Positions 16,892-25,013 of a stretch of DNA of 64,000 bases are shown here, in pieces. The stretch covers positions 668,983 through 732,982 of the forward strand of contig NZ_QAJL01000001.1 in assembly GCF_003852525.1 (NCBI RefSeq). The letters are read 5' to 3'. Origin of the DNA: Pedobacter sp. KBW06. Lineage in GTDB: Bacteria > Bacteroidota > Bacteroidia > Sphingobacteriales > Sphingobacteriaceae. The notes under the pieces were generated by a model. The model did no database searches, was not told the DNA's origin, and saw nothing but the letters and a program-made list of their open reading frames with translations. The position numbers and the translations under genes were made by a program. Position 1 is the stretch's first letter, and each line of letters begins with the position of its first letter.

Positions 16892-18343
16892 TGGAAAACG
16901 ATTTTTAATATTTCTTTTAATGCCGAACAAACACTGGTAGCACAAATTGCTGCAGTGATCAGGCAGGAAATTACAAAAGGCAGACTGGAAAAAGGGGCTC
17001 CCCTGCCAGGCAGCAGGGCACTGGCGGAAGATCTTGGTGTAAACCGGAAGACGGTCATCTTTGCCTACCAATCCCTTATCGCCGAGGGCTGGGCAGAAAG
17101 CAGGGCGAAGTCAGGAACCTTTGTCTCCGAAAACCTGCCGGAAATAAAGAGGGACCAACCCCAAAAAGCCCGGCAGCTAAATGCCAATTTCGGGTTCAGG
17201 GAATTTGCCCCGGATCCGCTCACAGACCGTCCATTGTCGGGAAATCTGATTGTTTTTAACGAAGGCGCTCCCGACAACCGCCTGGCCCCTTTAAAAGAAC
17301 TGTCCAGAGCTTACCGGCGCATCCTCGAGCGACAGGGAAGATGGCAGCTCCTGGGCTATGGTGCAGAACGCGGGGATTTAAAACTCAGGGAGATGCTGGT
17401 CCTGCTTTTATCAAGAGACAGGGGCTTTCAGGTAGATGTGAACAACATCTGCATCACCAGAGGGAGCCAAATGGCCTTATACCTGGCCGCAAAAGTTCTG
17501 ATCAATACGGGTGATGTCGTTGTTGTAGAACAACCTGGTTATCCTGCGATCAGAAAAATCTTTGCCGAAGCCGGGGCAAATGTAAAAAGCGTAGCAGTGG
17601 ACGAGGAAGGGCTTGATCCGGAGGCACTGGAATCCATGTGTAAAAAAATGCAGGTCAAAGCCATTTATGTTACCCCGCACCATCAGTTCCCAACCACAGT
17701 GACGATGAAAGCCGGCAGGAGAATCAGGCTTCTGGAACTCTCCATAAAGTATGGCTTTGCAGTAATAGAAGATGATTACGATCATGAATACCATTTCGGG
17801 GCAGGAAATAACCTCGCACTGTCCAGCAGTGATATGGCGGCCAATGTGATTTATATCAGCTCCTTTAGTAAGTTAATTGCCCCCGCAATCAGGATTGGCT
17901 ATATCACAGGCCCGAAAGAATTTATGCAATCCCTTGTCAACCTACGCATACAGGTAGACCGACAGGGGGATAACATACTTGAACATGCCATCGCCGACCT
18001 TATGGAAGAAGGCATCATCGGCAGGCATTCCAGAAAGGCATCGGTTGTTTACCGTCACAAACGGGACTTAATGGCAGGCTATCTTCATCAATTTTTTGGC
18101 TCTTCTATCAAATTCAATAAACCAGAGGGGGGGCTCGCTTATTGGCTGGAATTCAATGAAGAAATTGATTTTGATGCCTATATTCAAAATCTTAAGCATA
18201 AGAACGTTCAGATTGTACCTCCCGGAGGTTTTTATGAAGACAACAAAGCAAGAAAAGGCATGCGCCTGGGCTATGGCTCATTAACAGAAAATGAATTAAA
18301 AGAAGGCATTCAGCTATTGGCTGATGCTTACCTGAAGCTCTAA
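16880..18343 (+). CDS. MocR-type GntR regulator with aminotransferase domain
   Basis: 487 residues. Residues 10-82 are a GntR winged helix (GSRALAEDLGVNRKTVIFAYQ). Residues 120-487 are a fold-type I aminotransferase domain with the PLP lysine K331 in SSFSKLIAP and the EDDYDHEY motif (297-304). MocR proteins use PLP as an effector and control vitamin B6, GABA or amine-metabolism genes. No pdx genes are near; the divergent GNAT gene is the likely target. The start codon overlaps a repeat that may be the regulator's own binding site. Confidence 0.9.
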   Translation: MLRPWKTIFNISFNAEQTLVAQIAAVIRQEITKGRLEKGAPLPGSRALAEDLGVNRKTVIFAYQSLIAEGWAESRAKSGTFVSENLPEIKRDQPQKARQLNANFGFREFAPDPLTDRPLSGNLIVFNEGAPDNRLAPLKELSRAYRRILERQGRWQLLGYGAERGDLKLREMLVLLLSRDRGFQVDVNNICITRGSQMALYLAAKVLINTGDVVVVEQPGYPAIRKIFAEAGANVKSVAVDEEGLDPEALESMCKKMQVKAIYVTPHHQFPTTVTMKAGRRIRLLELSIKYGFAVIEDDYDHEYHFGAGNNLALSSSDMAANVIYISSFSKLIAPAIRIGYITGPKEFMQSLVNLRIQVDRQGDNILEHAIADLMEEGIIGRHSRKASVVYRHKRDLMAGYLHQFFGSSIKFNKPEGGLAYWLEFNEEIDFDAYIQNLKHKNVQIVPPGGFYEDNKARKGMRLGYGSLTENELKEGIQLLADAYLKL

Positions 18344-18419
18344 TTCCTGCTGTTTATGGTTTCTGCGAAGACATTGTTCCTTACTTATTGACTGGCAGGC
18401 AAAAAAGTAAAAACAGGAC

Positions 18420-19802
18420 TTATTTTTGCTCCCAAAACGACTCGATTTCTTCCAATGATTTTCCTTTGGTCTCCGGCAGCAGTTTATAAACGGTAATAAA
18501 AGCGATCAGACAGAAAAAGCTGAATACCCAGAATGTGGCCGGTGTACCCGCATATTTCAGTAAAATCGGGGTGATCTGTCCCATGATCGTATCGGCCACC
18601 CACATCACCATAATACTAAGCCCAAGTGCCTTACCCCTGATTCGGGTAGGAAAGATTTCGGAGGCAACTACAAATTTCAGGGGTCCTATAGAAAAGGCAA
18701 AACAGGCCAGAAAAACAGTCACACTGATCAGCAGTAACCATCCCGAAGTGAGGCCTTGTGCAAAGAGAAAACCTGTCACAAATAAACTGATAAAAGCCCC
18801 TATCGTTCCCAGCAGATAAAGGGGTCTTCTGCCCCATTGATCCACCTTCCAGATCGCAATAAATGTAAAAATCAGATTGGCTGCCCCAAAGATGACCTGT
18901 CCTAAAAAAGAGTTCTCTAAGGCAATTCCCGCATCGTTCAGAATAGAAGGACCATAATAGATGATCGCGTTGATCCCACTGAGCTGGGAAAACAAAGGCA
19001 ATAAGACCCCAAGCAACATTGCTTTCCTCAGTTTTGGAGAAAACAATTCTTTATAGCTTCCCTGCTCTTCCTTACTTTCTACCGCTACAGCTGCTTCCAC
19101 CGATTTTATTTGTCCGTTATTCAGCTGTTTCAGAATGGCCAGGCCTTCTGCAGCGCGTCCTTTTCTGATCAGCCATCTCGGGCTTTCCGGAACAAAGAAC
19201 AATCCGGCCAAAAACAGGATCGCCAATACGCCGCCCAAACTAAACATCCCCCTCCAGACTTCCTTCAGGTAAACCAGATCTGCAAGCGCGGAAAAACCGG
19301 TTTCTGAATGCGTTGCCGAATAATTCAGCAACAGCGAATTTGACACATAAGCAATTAAAATACCTGCGGTGATCGCCAGTTGATAACAGGTCACCAGGCG
19401 CCCTCTGATCGCTGCCGGTGCGATTTCTGAAATGTACAGCGGTACCACAATGGAGGCAACCCCCACTCCCAGCCCACCTATTAAACGGAAGGCAATCAGC
19501 GAGTGAAGCGTCTCGGCGAGCGAGCATCCTATTGCTGAAATCAGGAACAGGATGGCCGAGATGAACAACATCTTTTTCCGGCCAATTTTATCACTTAAAT
19601 TCCCTGAAAAGGACACCCCTATGATACAGCCGATCAATGCCGAGGAGACAAAAAGCCCTTCATAGAATGCCGTCAAATCAAATTTCTTTTCTACAAAGGG
19701 CAATACGCCTGATATCACTGCCATATCGAAACCGAAAAGCAGTCCGCCTAAGGAAGCTACGAGCGTAATCAGCCCAAGGTAGCGGTTATTGTTGTGGTTC
19801 AT
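18420..19802 (-). CDS. MFS sugar porter (sugar:H+ symporter type)
   Basis: 460 residues, about 12 membrane helices. Sugar-porter signatures are present: LFGFDMAVISG near the N-terminus, DKIGRKKML after helix 2, RLIGGLGVGVASIVVPLYISEIAP, PESPRWLIRKGR after helix 6, and the C-terminal PETKGKSLEEIE. Related proteins (XylE, GalP) import pentoses or hexoses with protons. It follows the mannose-6-phosphate isomerase gene by 49 bases and is probably cotranscribed. The imported sugar is likely mannose or a similar hexose, but this is inferred from context only. Confidence 0.92.
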   Translation of the reverse strand: MNHNNNRYLGLITLVASLGGLLFGFDMAVISGVLPFVEKKFDLTAFYEGLFVSSALIGCIIGVSFSGNLSDKIGRKKMLFISAILFLISAIGCSLAETLHSLIAFRLIGGLGVGVASIVVPLYISEIAPAAIRGRLVTCYQLAITAGILIAYVSNSLLLNYSATHSETGFSALADLVYLKEVWRGMFSLGGVLAILFLAGLFFVPESPRWLIRKGRAAEGLAILKQLNNGQIKSVEAAVAVESKEEQGSYKELFSPKLRKAMLLGVLLPLFSQLSGINAIIYYGPSILNDAGIALENSFLGQVIFGAANLIFTFIAIWKVDQWGRRPLYLLGTIGAFISLFVTGFLFAQGLTSGWLLLISVTVFLACFAFSIGPLKFVVASEIFPTRIRGKALGLSIMVMWVADTIMGQITPILLKYAGTPATFWVFSFFCLIAFITVYKLLPETKGKSLEEIESFWEQK

Positions 19803-19851
19803 ATTTTATATTTGGTCAGGTTATTAGTTAAGTTTAGCTTGGTTGTTCAGG

Positions 19852-21675
19852 CTAGTCTTTGAGAAAGACCTTGATGACTTTGGCCCGTCTTTGATCATGA
19901 TTTATCAGTTTATACCTGCCGGTTGCAGCTGGTACAATGAACGTTTCAGCATAATTAAAGCGGTAGGTATCAGCATCGTTGACTTCTGCGGAAATAGAGC
20001 TCCCTTCTACCAGCATCAGGATATGACACTTGTCCCCGGTAGAGATCTCGACCGTTGTATCAAACTCTATCCTTTCTATTTCATAAAAATGATCCTGATG
20101 GGTAGGCAATTTCAGGAGCTCCCAATCTGCACCCTGTTGAATGACCTGCTGACGGGAAATCAGTTCTTCCCGCACCTTTTCCCCTTTGCGTTCAAAACGC
20201 AGGTTGTTAAATGCATGTGCGATATTGATTGGACGTGGTTTCCCATCCAGTCCGAGGGATAGCCAATCGTACATTTTAAATGTAAAAATATAAGGCGTGG
20301 CACTGATCTCCAGCACCATGTTATTGGCTCCGGAGCTGTGAATTGTTCCGCCGGGGATCAAAAACAGTTCATGCTTACGGGATGAAAAACTTTGCACATA
20401 TTTTTCTATCTCAATCTTTTCCTTTTTCAACTGACTGCTTTCCAGTTCAGCACGGAATTCTTCCGGGTTGATGTCTTCCTGAAAACCCAGGTATACTTTC
20501 GCACCCGGTTCGCAATCCATGATGTAATAGGTTTCATCCTGCGTAATCGTTTCCCCAAAGTTTTCCTGTATGTATGCCTTTGAAGGATGACATTGGATGG
20601 ACAGGTTTCCGCCCTGAAAAGTATCAAGGAAGTCGAACCTGATCGGGAAATACGTTCCAAAAGCCGCTGCATGTTTACCAAGTATGGCTTTATATTCCAG
20701 TTCCATTAAAAGATCAAAGCTGATCTCCAGCAAATTCCCGTCGCTTTCCAGGACGAGGCCATTTTCCGGTGTGATCAGTTCAAATGACCAGGCATAATTG
20801 AGCTCGTCTTTGTTCAACCCTTCCAGGTGTTTTTTCATCCACTGACCACCCCATGAGCCGCTTTCAAACCAGGGTCTGGCCCTCAAAACAGCATGACTCA
20901 TCCGATGCAATCCTGCTTCCAGATCGCTCCTGAATATCCAGTTTACTTCATCCAGCCACTGCCCGTCGGCAACAACAGCAATTCTGTTCAGCAATGCTGA
21001 CCTGTGCTGGTTAAGCACCACCCAATCTATAAAGTAAAAACGCTTATACATGGAAAAATGATCATCAGTAATGCTGCTGCCCAGGTTGGTAATCGCCCCG
21101 GCCCTCATGCGGTACTGAATTTCATTTTTAGGGATTTCGAAATAGAGGACAGGAGCATCCCATTTCAGCAGGCCTGCCCCTACGCCTATCACGATATTGA
21201 TGGTTTTTGTTGCTTCTTTTTCAATCGCTGAAATTTCCTCATACCTGAAGAAATCAGCTAATCCAAGCTGGGTCTTCCTGCCCCAAACCTCATTTTTAGC
21301 GCCCATATAAGGGGCAACCAGGGCTTCAATTTCCGCTTCCGGCTTAAAGTAAGCGGAGGTATGCTGCCATTTTACAGAAATATCGCGTTTATCCAGTTCT
21401 TCCTGAATCTGAAATTGTATTTCTTCAAAAAACACCCCGGCATAACCATCAATAAGGACAGTACCCTGCCCGATGATCCAATTGGTCAGTTCCTCAAAAC
21501 CATTGGAGATCTTTTGGCTCCCTAACCTGAAAAAAGGTGTGCTTTCATAACTTTTACCGGCGGGTACCGTACCGGTGTTTACAGGCAGCAATGGCTGCAA
21601 AGTACGTCGCCAGTTATTTACCGCCCGCTCCTCCTGAGTTTTTGTTTCGGGTATATTTTCAGAATCTTCAATCAT
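19852..21675 (-). CDS. Long class I mannose-6-phosphate isomerase with kinase-like N-terminal region
   Basis: 607 residues, much longer than ordinary ManA (about 310-390). The C-terminal half is a type I isomerase cupin: SIQCHP (Q361, H363), DETYY (E381), AKVYLGF, and PGGTIHSSG (H446), which supply the metal ligands. It would convert mannose-6-phosphate to fructose-6-phosphate. Residues about 65-200 (VLIDGYAGVFFEE, then LADFF and VIGVGAG) look like a nucleoside/sugar-kinase fold without a Walker A lysine, so probably non-catalytic. It is the first gene of an operon with the sugar porter, divergent from the GntR regulator, with a palindrome close to its start. Confidence 0.8.
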   Translation of the reverse strand: MIEDSENIPETKTQEERAVNNWRRTLQPLLPVNTGTVPAGKSYESTPFFRLGSQKISNGFEELTNWIIGQGTVLIDGYAGVFFEEIQFQIQEELDKRDISVKWQHTSAYFKPEAEIEALVAPYMGAKNEVWGRKTQLGLADFFRYEEISAIEKEATKTINIVIGVGAGLLKWDAPVLYFEIPKNEIQYRMRAGAITNLGSSITDDHFSMYKRFYFIDWVVLNQHRSALLNRIAVVADGQWLDEVNWIFRSDLEAGLHRMSHAVLRARPWFESGSWGGQWMKKHLEGLNKDELNYAWSFELITPENGLVLESDGNLLEISFDLLMELEYKAILGKHAAAFGTYFPIRFDFLDTFQGGNLSIQCHPSKAYIQENFGETITQDETYYIMDCEPGAKVYLGFQEDINPEEFRAELESSQLKKEKIEIEKYVQSFSSRKHELFLIPGGTIHSSGANNMVLEISATPYIFTFKMYDWLSLGLDGKPRPINIAHAFNNLRFERKGEKVREELISRQQVIQQGADWELLKLPTHQDHFYEIERIEFDTTVEISTGDKCHILMLVEGSSISAEVNDADTYRFNYAETFIVPAATGRYKLINHDQRRAKVIKVFLKD

Positions 21676-21699
21676 ATTACAGCTGGGTTAAACGAATCA

Positions 21700-21715
21700 A
21701 TATGTACAAACATAT
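21700..21715. promoter_or_regulatory. GntR/UTRA operator candidate, site 1
   Basis: ATATGT-ACAA-ACATAT is a perfect 6-bp inverted repeat 25 bases upstream of the isomerase start. Fourteen of its bases recur at 21797-21812. It suits repression by the divergent GntR regulator. Confidence 0.55.
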
Positions 21716-21796
21716 AAAATCATAAAAACAGTATTAAAATGAATATAAACAGACATTTATAAGAATAATGTTTCAACGAATACGCTTCATGTTTAC

Positions 21797-21812
21797 ATAT
21801 GTACAAACATAG
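21797..21812. promoter_or_regulatory. GntR/UTRA operator candidate, site 2
   Basis: ATATGTACAAACATAG repeats site 1 with one changed end base and lies 80 bases before the regulator's start at 21892. It is followed by TAATTTA, a tail also seen after the third site at 24139-24156. Confidence 0.55.
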
Positions 21813-21891
21813 TAATTTAAGAACTATATCCAAATATATTTTCATAATTTTGCTACAAACCTATTCACTAAGCGGAGAGAGAAATATAGAC

Positions 21892-22623
21892 ATGAAGATA
21901 GCGATCAACCACAAGAGTCCGATTCCGTTACACATACAGGCAGAGGAGTTATTACGTAAAATGATCAAGTTGCCTGAATTTCAGGATGGCAAGCTTTTAC
22001 CCAACGAAATTGATCTTGCCAATCAGCTGGCCATCTCCCGGACCACACTGCGACAAGCTTTAAATAAATTAGTTTATGAAGGTTTGCTGATCCGGAAAAA
22101 AGGGGTTGGCACCAAGGTTGCCGATGCGTTAATCAGCTCTAAATCTGTAAACTGGCTTAGCTTTTCTCAGGAAATGCAGGCAAGAGGCATTCCTATAAAA
22201 AACTTTGAACTTCATGTGAGCTGGATTTATCCCACTGAGATCATCGCCAACTTTTTCAACATCAAAACAGATCAGAAAATATTAAAGCTGGAACGCCTGC
22301 GCGGCCGTCCGGAAGGCCCTTTCGTTTATTTTGTATCTTACTTCCACCCCCGTACCAGTTTAACCGGGGAAGAAGATTTCAAAAGACCACTTTACGATAT
22401 ACTGGAGCGCGACTATAACATCATTGCCGAGCTTTCCAAAGAGGAGATCAGCGCAACTGCCGCAGATAAATTTATCGCCTCAAAGCTGGAAACAGAACCC
22501 GGCAGTCCGATATTGTTCCGTAAACGGTATGTATATGATCAGGCAGAACGGCCGATAGAATATAACCTGGGTTATTATAAGGCCGATAGTTTTGTCTATT
22601 CTGTGGAAAGCAGAAGAGCATAA
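21892..22623 (+). CDS. GntR-family regulator with UTRA effector domain
   Basis: 244 residues from the ATG at 21892. A longer frame opens at 21799, but that start lies inside the operator-like palindrome and adds a non-conserved stretch, whereas MKIAINHKSPIPLHIQAEELL is the normal GntR beginning. The HTH (LANQLAISRTTLRQALNKLVYEG) covers about 40-70, and the UTRA ligand-binding domain about 90-240, with LERLRG and PILFRKRYVYD. HutC-type regulators sense sugar phosphates or small metabolites. Probable targets are the divergent isomerase/porter operon and the glycosidase at 22697. A terminator follows. Confidence 0.9.
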   Translation: MKIAINHKSPIPLHIQAEELLRKMIKLPEFQDGKLLPNEIDLANQLAISRTTLRQALNKLVYEGLLIRKKGVGTKVADALISSKSVNWLSFSQEMQARGIPIKNFELHVSWIYPTEIIANFFNIKTDQKILKLERLRGRPEGPFVYFVSYFHPRTSLTGEEDFKRPLYDILERDYNIIAELSKEEISATAADKFIASKLETEPGSPILFRKRYVYDQAERPIEYNLGYYKADSFVYSVESRRA

Positions 22624-22643
22624 ACATCCCATACTTAACCGGC

Positions 22644-22684
22644 AAAAAAAAGCCTGAGTGTAAAATGACACTCAGGCTTTTTTT
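22644..22684. terminator. Bidirectional terminator
   Basis: GCCTGAGTGT and ACACTCAGGC form a 10-bp stem with a 6-base loop, flanked by an A8 run and a T7 run, between the convergent GntR and glycosidase genes. Confidence 0.9.
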
Positions 22685-22696
22685 GTGATTTGCTGA

Positions 22697-23998
22697 TTAT
22701 TTTGTTTTCTGCTTAAGTTCCACAATGGCGGTCCACAGCACCCCTGCCTCTCCCCTGAAGCTCGCAGATCCCTGAGGTTTGTTATCCGGAGTATACCATT
22801 CATAAAAACCTTTGTTTTTAACCACCCGGTCCAACATGGGCTTCATCGCTTCCACTGCTTCCTCCAATAGGTTATAACGGATCAACTGAGAAACCATCCT
22901 CCCTCCAAACCAGGTCCAGTCGCCCCCATTCTGATACGAGTAAGGTCCCATCCCCTTATTCTTAAAGAAACCTTCAGGATATACCGGGTAAATGGTCAGG
23001 CCTATCGTCGCGGCATTTGCTTTCTTTACATTTTCCTGCATTTTTATATAGGCTGATTTCACTTCTTCTTTACTCAGCAGACCAGCTTCTATTGCCACAG
23101 CTGTTCCACCGTGATAATAAACCGCTGCCTCATCAAACGAAGCTGGAAAAGGAGAACCATTTAAATAAATATGTGGCAGAAACTTCTGACGTTTTTTGTC
23201 CCAAAGGTGTTTACGGACATTGGCCGCAATTTTTGTTTTGATCCCCTTCCAGTGTGCCGCCATTTTTGGCGACAAGCTTGCGATCTCCAAAAAGTCATTG
23301 ATGGCAATGATAAACATCGCATTGTCGTAAATATCAATTGTTAAGTGTGAATTGCTATCCAAAACCACACCCCAATCGTGTTCAGGCTGTACATCTCCCC
23401 AATCCACTGTGGTTGCTCCCCATAACAGCCCGTGTTTTTGGTCAAACCGCTTGCTCAGCAAAAATTCCATTGCCTGTTCCAGGCGTTTCTGTACCGGTAT
23501 TCCGCCGATAGTCTTTTTTAAAATGCTTTTATCACCTGTTCCTCTGACGTACTTCGCGATTGCCTGCACCAATGAGGTTTCCTGATCGGTTTCTACGGTA
23601 TTTTTATGTCCTGCATATTCCGGTGCCAGATCCGAATGATAATAATCATAGCCTACCGCCCCTTTTTTAACAGGTACATAACCATCTAAAATTGCACCAT
23701 CCGGCTGCTGAAATTGAAAGAAAGTAAGCAAATGCTTTTTTATCAATTCTCTATCGTTCACTTTAGCCGCCACGCCAACAAAGGTATTCAGGTCTCTGAT
23801 CCAGACTTCTCCATAGCCATCGCCGGCAGTAAAGCCTTTTTGTACCAATTGCTCTGCCATTATTTTTACAGAATCCGCCAAAGGTCCTATGGACTTGAGC
23901 TTTTTTGAAACATTTGCAGACGAAACAGGCTGTGCAATTGCGCCCTCACTTAAGGCAAAGACACTCAGACAACCTAACATTAACATTTTGACGTTCAT
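22697..23998 (-). CDS. Exported six-hairpin glycosidase
   Basis: 433 residues with a signal peptide ending AIAQP. The sequence looks like an (alpha/alpha)6 barrel: GYGEVWIRDLNTFVGVAA (WIRD at 66-69), DWGDVQPEHDWG, IDIYDNAMFIIAINDF, QNGGDWTWFGGRM and the end SFRGEAGVLWTAIVEL. The WIRD and GGDW patterns occur in trehalase-, GH15- and GH63-related enzymes; I cannot place it in one family, and the acids are candidates only (D69, D in GGDW). Its upstream region carries a palindrome like those of the GntR regulator, so it probably frees a sugar for the porter and isomerase. Confidence 0.65.
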   Translation of the reverse strand: MNVKMLMLGCLSVFALSEGAIAQPVSSANVSKKLKSIGPLADSVKIMAEQLVQKGFTAGDGYGEVWIRDLNTFVGVAAKVNDRELIKKHLLTFFQFQQPDGAILDGYVPVKKGAVGYDYYHSDLAPEYAGHKNTVETDQETSLVQAIAKYVRGTGDKSILKKTIGGIPVQKRLEQAMEFLLSKRFDQKHGLLWGATTVDWGDVQPEHDWGVVLDSNSHLTIDIYDNAMFIIAINDFLEIASLSPKMAAHWKGIKTKIAANVRKHLWDKKRQKFLPHIYLNGSPFPASFDEAAVYYHGGTAVAIEAGLLSKEEVKSAYIKMQENVKKANAATIGLTIYPVYPEGFFKNKGMGPYSYQNGGDWTWFGGRMVSQLIRYNLLEEAVEAMKPMLDRVVKNKGFYEWYTPDNKPQGSASFRGEAGVLWTAIVELKQKTK

Positions 23999-24138
23999 TC
24001 GTGTATAGTTTTATATGGATTAACACTTAAAATTCAGAAAAACATAAAATAGACTTGTTACTCTTTTATACAAATACACACTTTATCTCCTCATAAACCG
24101 GTATTTAATAAAAATACAACCGCAATCTCATCTATTTG

Positions 24139-24156
24139 TATGTACATATATACATA
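24139..24156. promoter_or_regulatory. GntR/UTRA operator candidate, site 3
   Basis: TATGTA-N6-TACATA lies 141 bases before the glycosidase start. The run TATGTACA is shared with sites 1 and 2, and AGTAATTTA follows as after site 2. The spacer is two bases longer than in the other sites, so binding is less sure. Confidence 0.45.
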
Positions 24157-24300
24157 ATAGTAATTTAGCATCAAAACTTTTCCTGAAAAAAGAAGCAGGC
24201 CAAAGGATTCAGGCCTGATCAGGGCGATAAATCCGGCGCGTCCTATGGTCAGGAAAATCTAACAAAAAGAAAAACAGGTGTAATATTTTCTTTTTTGATA

Positions 24301-24318
24301 GTAATACTATTACATTTG
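24301..24318 (+). promoter_or_regulatory. TetR promoter with overlapping operator
   Basis: GTAATA-C-TATTAC (24301-24313) is a perfect inverted repeat that overlaps the -7 element TACATTTG (24311-24318). A bound TetR dimer would block the polymerase, which suggests self-repression of the export operon starting at 24336. The remaining 23999-24300 holds site 3 of the GntR set and nothing else I recognise. Confidence 0.55.
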
Positions 24319-24335
24319 TAATCAATACAATCAAA

Positions 24336-25010
24336 ATGGATCAATTACTCGCCAATATAAAAATCCAGGTGAACGACAAAATTTACGTCAAAGACCCTGA
24401 AACTTCCGCACTCGGTAGAAAAATCATCGGGAACAGCCTGATCATTATGGATGAAATCGGTTTCGACAATTTCACTTTTAAAAAGCTTGGAGAAAGGATC
24501 GGCTCCAATGAAAGTTCCATTTACCGTTATTTCGAAAACAAGCACAAATTGCTCGTCTACCTCTCCTCCTGGTATTGGAGCTGGATCGAATACAAACTTG
24601 TATTTGCTACGGCGAACATCCCTGATCCGCTGGATAAACTGAGCCGGGCACTCGAACTGGTAACCGAAAATATTGAAGATGACCTCAGCACAGAACATAT
24701 TGATGAGTCCCTGCTCAATAAAATTATCATCGCCGAGTTTACCAAGACCTTTCTTACCAAAGAAGTAGATGAGGAAAATAAAGAAGGTTTTTTCCTGATT
24801 TATAAAAGAGTGATCAACAGGCTCGTAGATATTGTCAAGGTCATCGACCCGGAATACCCTTATGCAAAAAGCCTGATCTCCAGCATCGTTGAAGGTGCAT
24901 TACACCAACATTACCTTAAAGACCATTTCAAAACAATTACCGATTGCAATGATAAAGTCAGCCCAACGGATTATTACCTCGACCTTGTTAAGCGCGTTTT
25001 AAAACACTAA
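24336..25010 (+). CDS. TetR/AcrR-family transcriptional regulator
   Basis: 224 residues. The N-terminal HTH is at about 45-75 (GFDNFTFKKLGERIGSNESSIYRYFENKHKLL). The C-terminal helical ligand domain is not conserved enough to name an effector. It is the first gene of a four-gene operon; 3 bases separate it from the ABC gene. The palindrome over its promoter fits self-repression released by the exported substrate. Confidence 0.9.
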   Translation: MDQLLANIKIQVNDKIYVKDPETSALGRKIIGNSLIIMDEIGFDNFTFKKLGERIGSNESSIYRYFENKHKLLVYLSSWYWSWIEYKLVFATANIPDPLDKLSRALELVTENIEDDLSTEHIDESLLNKIIIAEFTKTFLTKEVDEENKEGFFLIYKRVINRLVDIVKVIDPEYPYAKSLISSIVEGALHQHYLKDHFKTITDCNDKVSPTDYYLDLVKRVLKH

Positions 25011-25013
25011 TCA

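Noticed and set aside
21799-21891. Longer N-terminus of the GntR regulator from 21799
   Set aside because: The extra 31 residues start within an operator-like palindrome and have no match to the GntR family opening.
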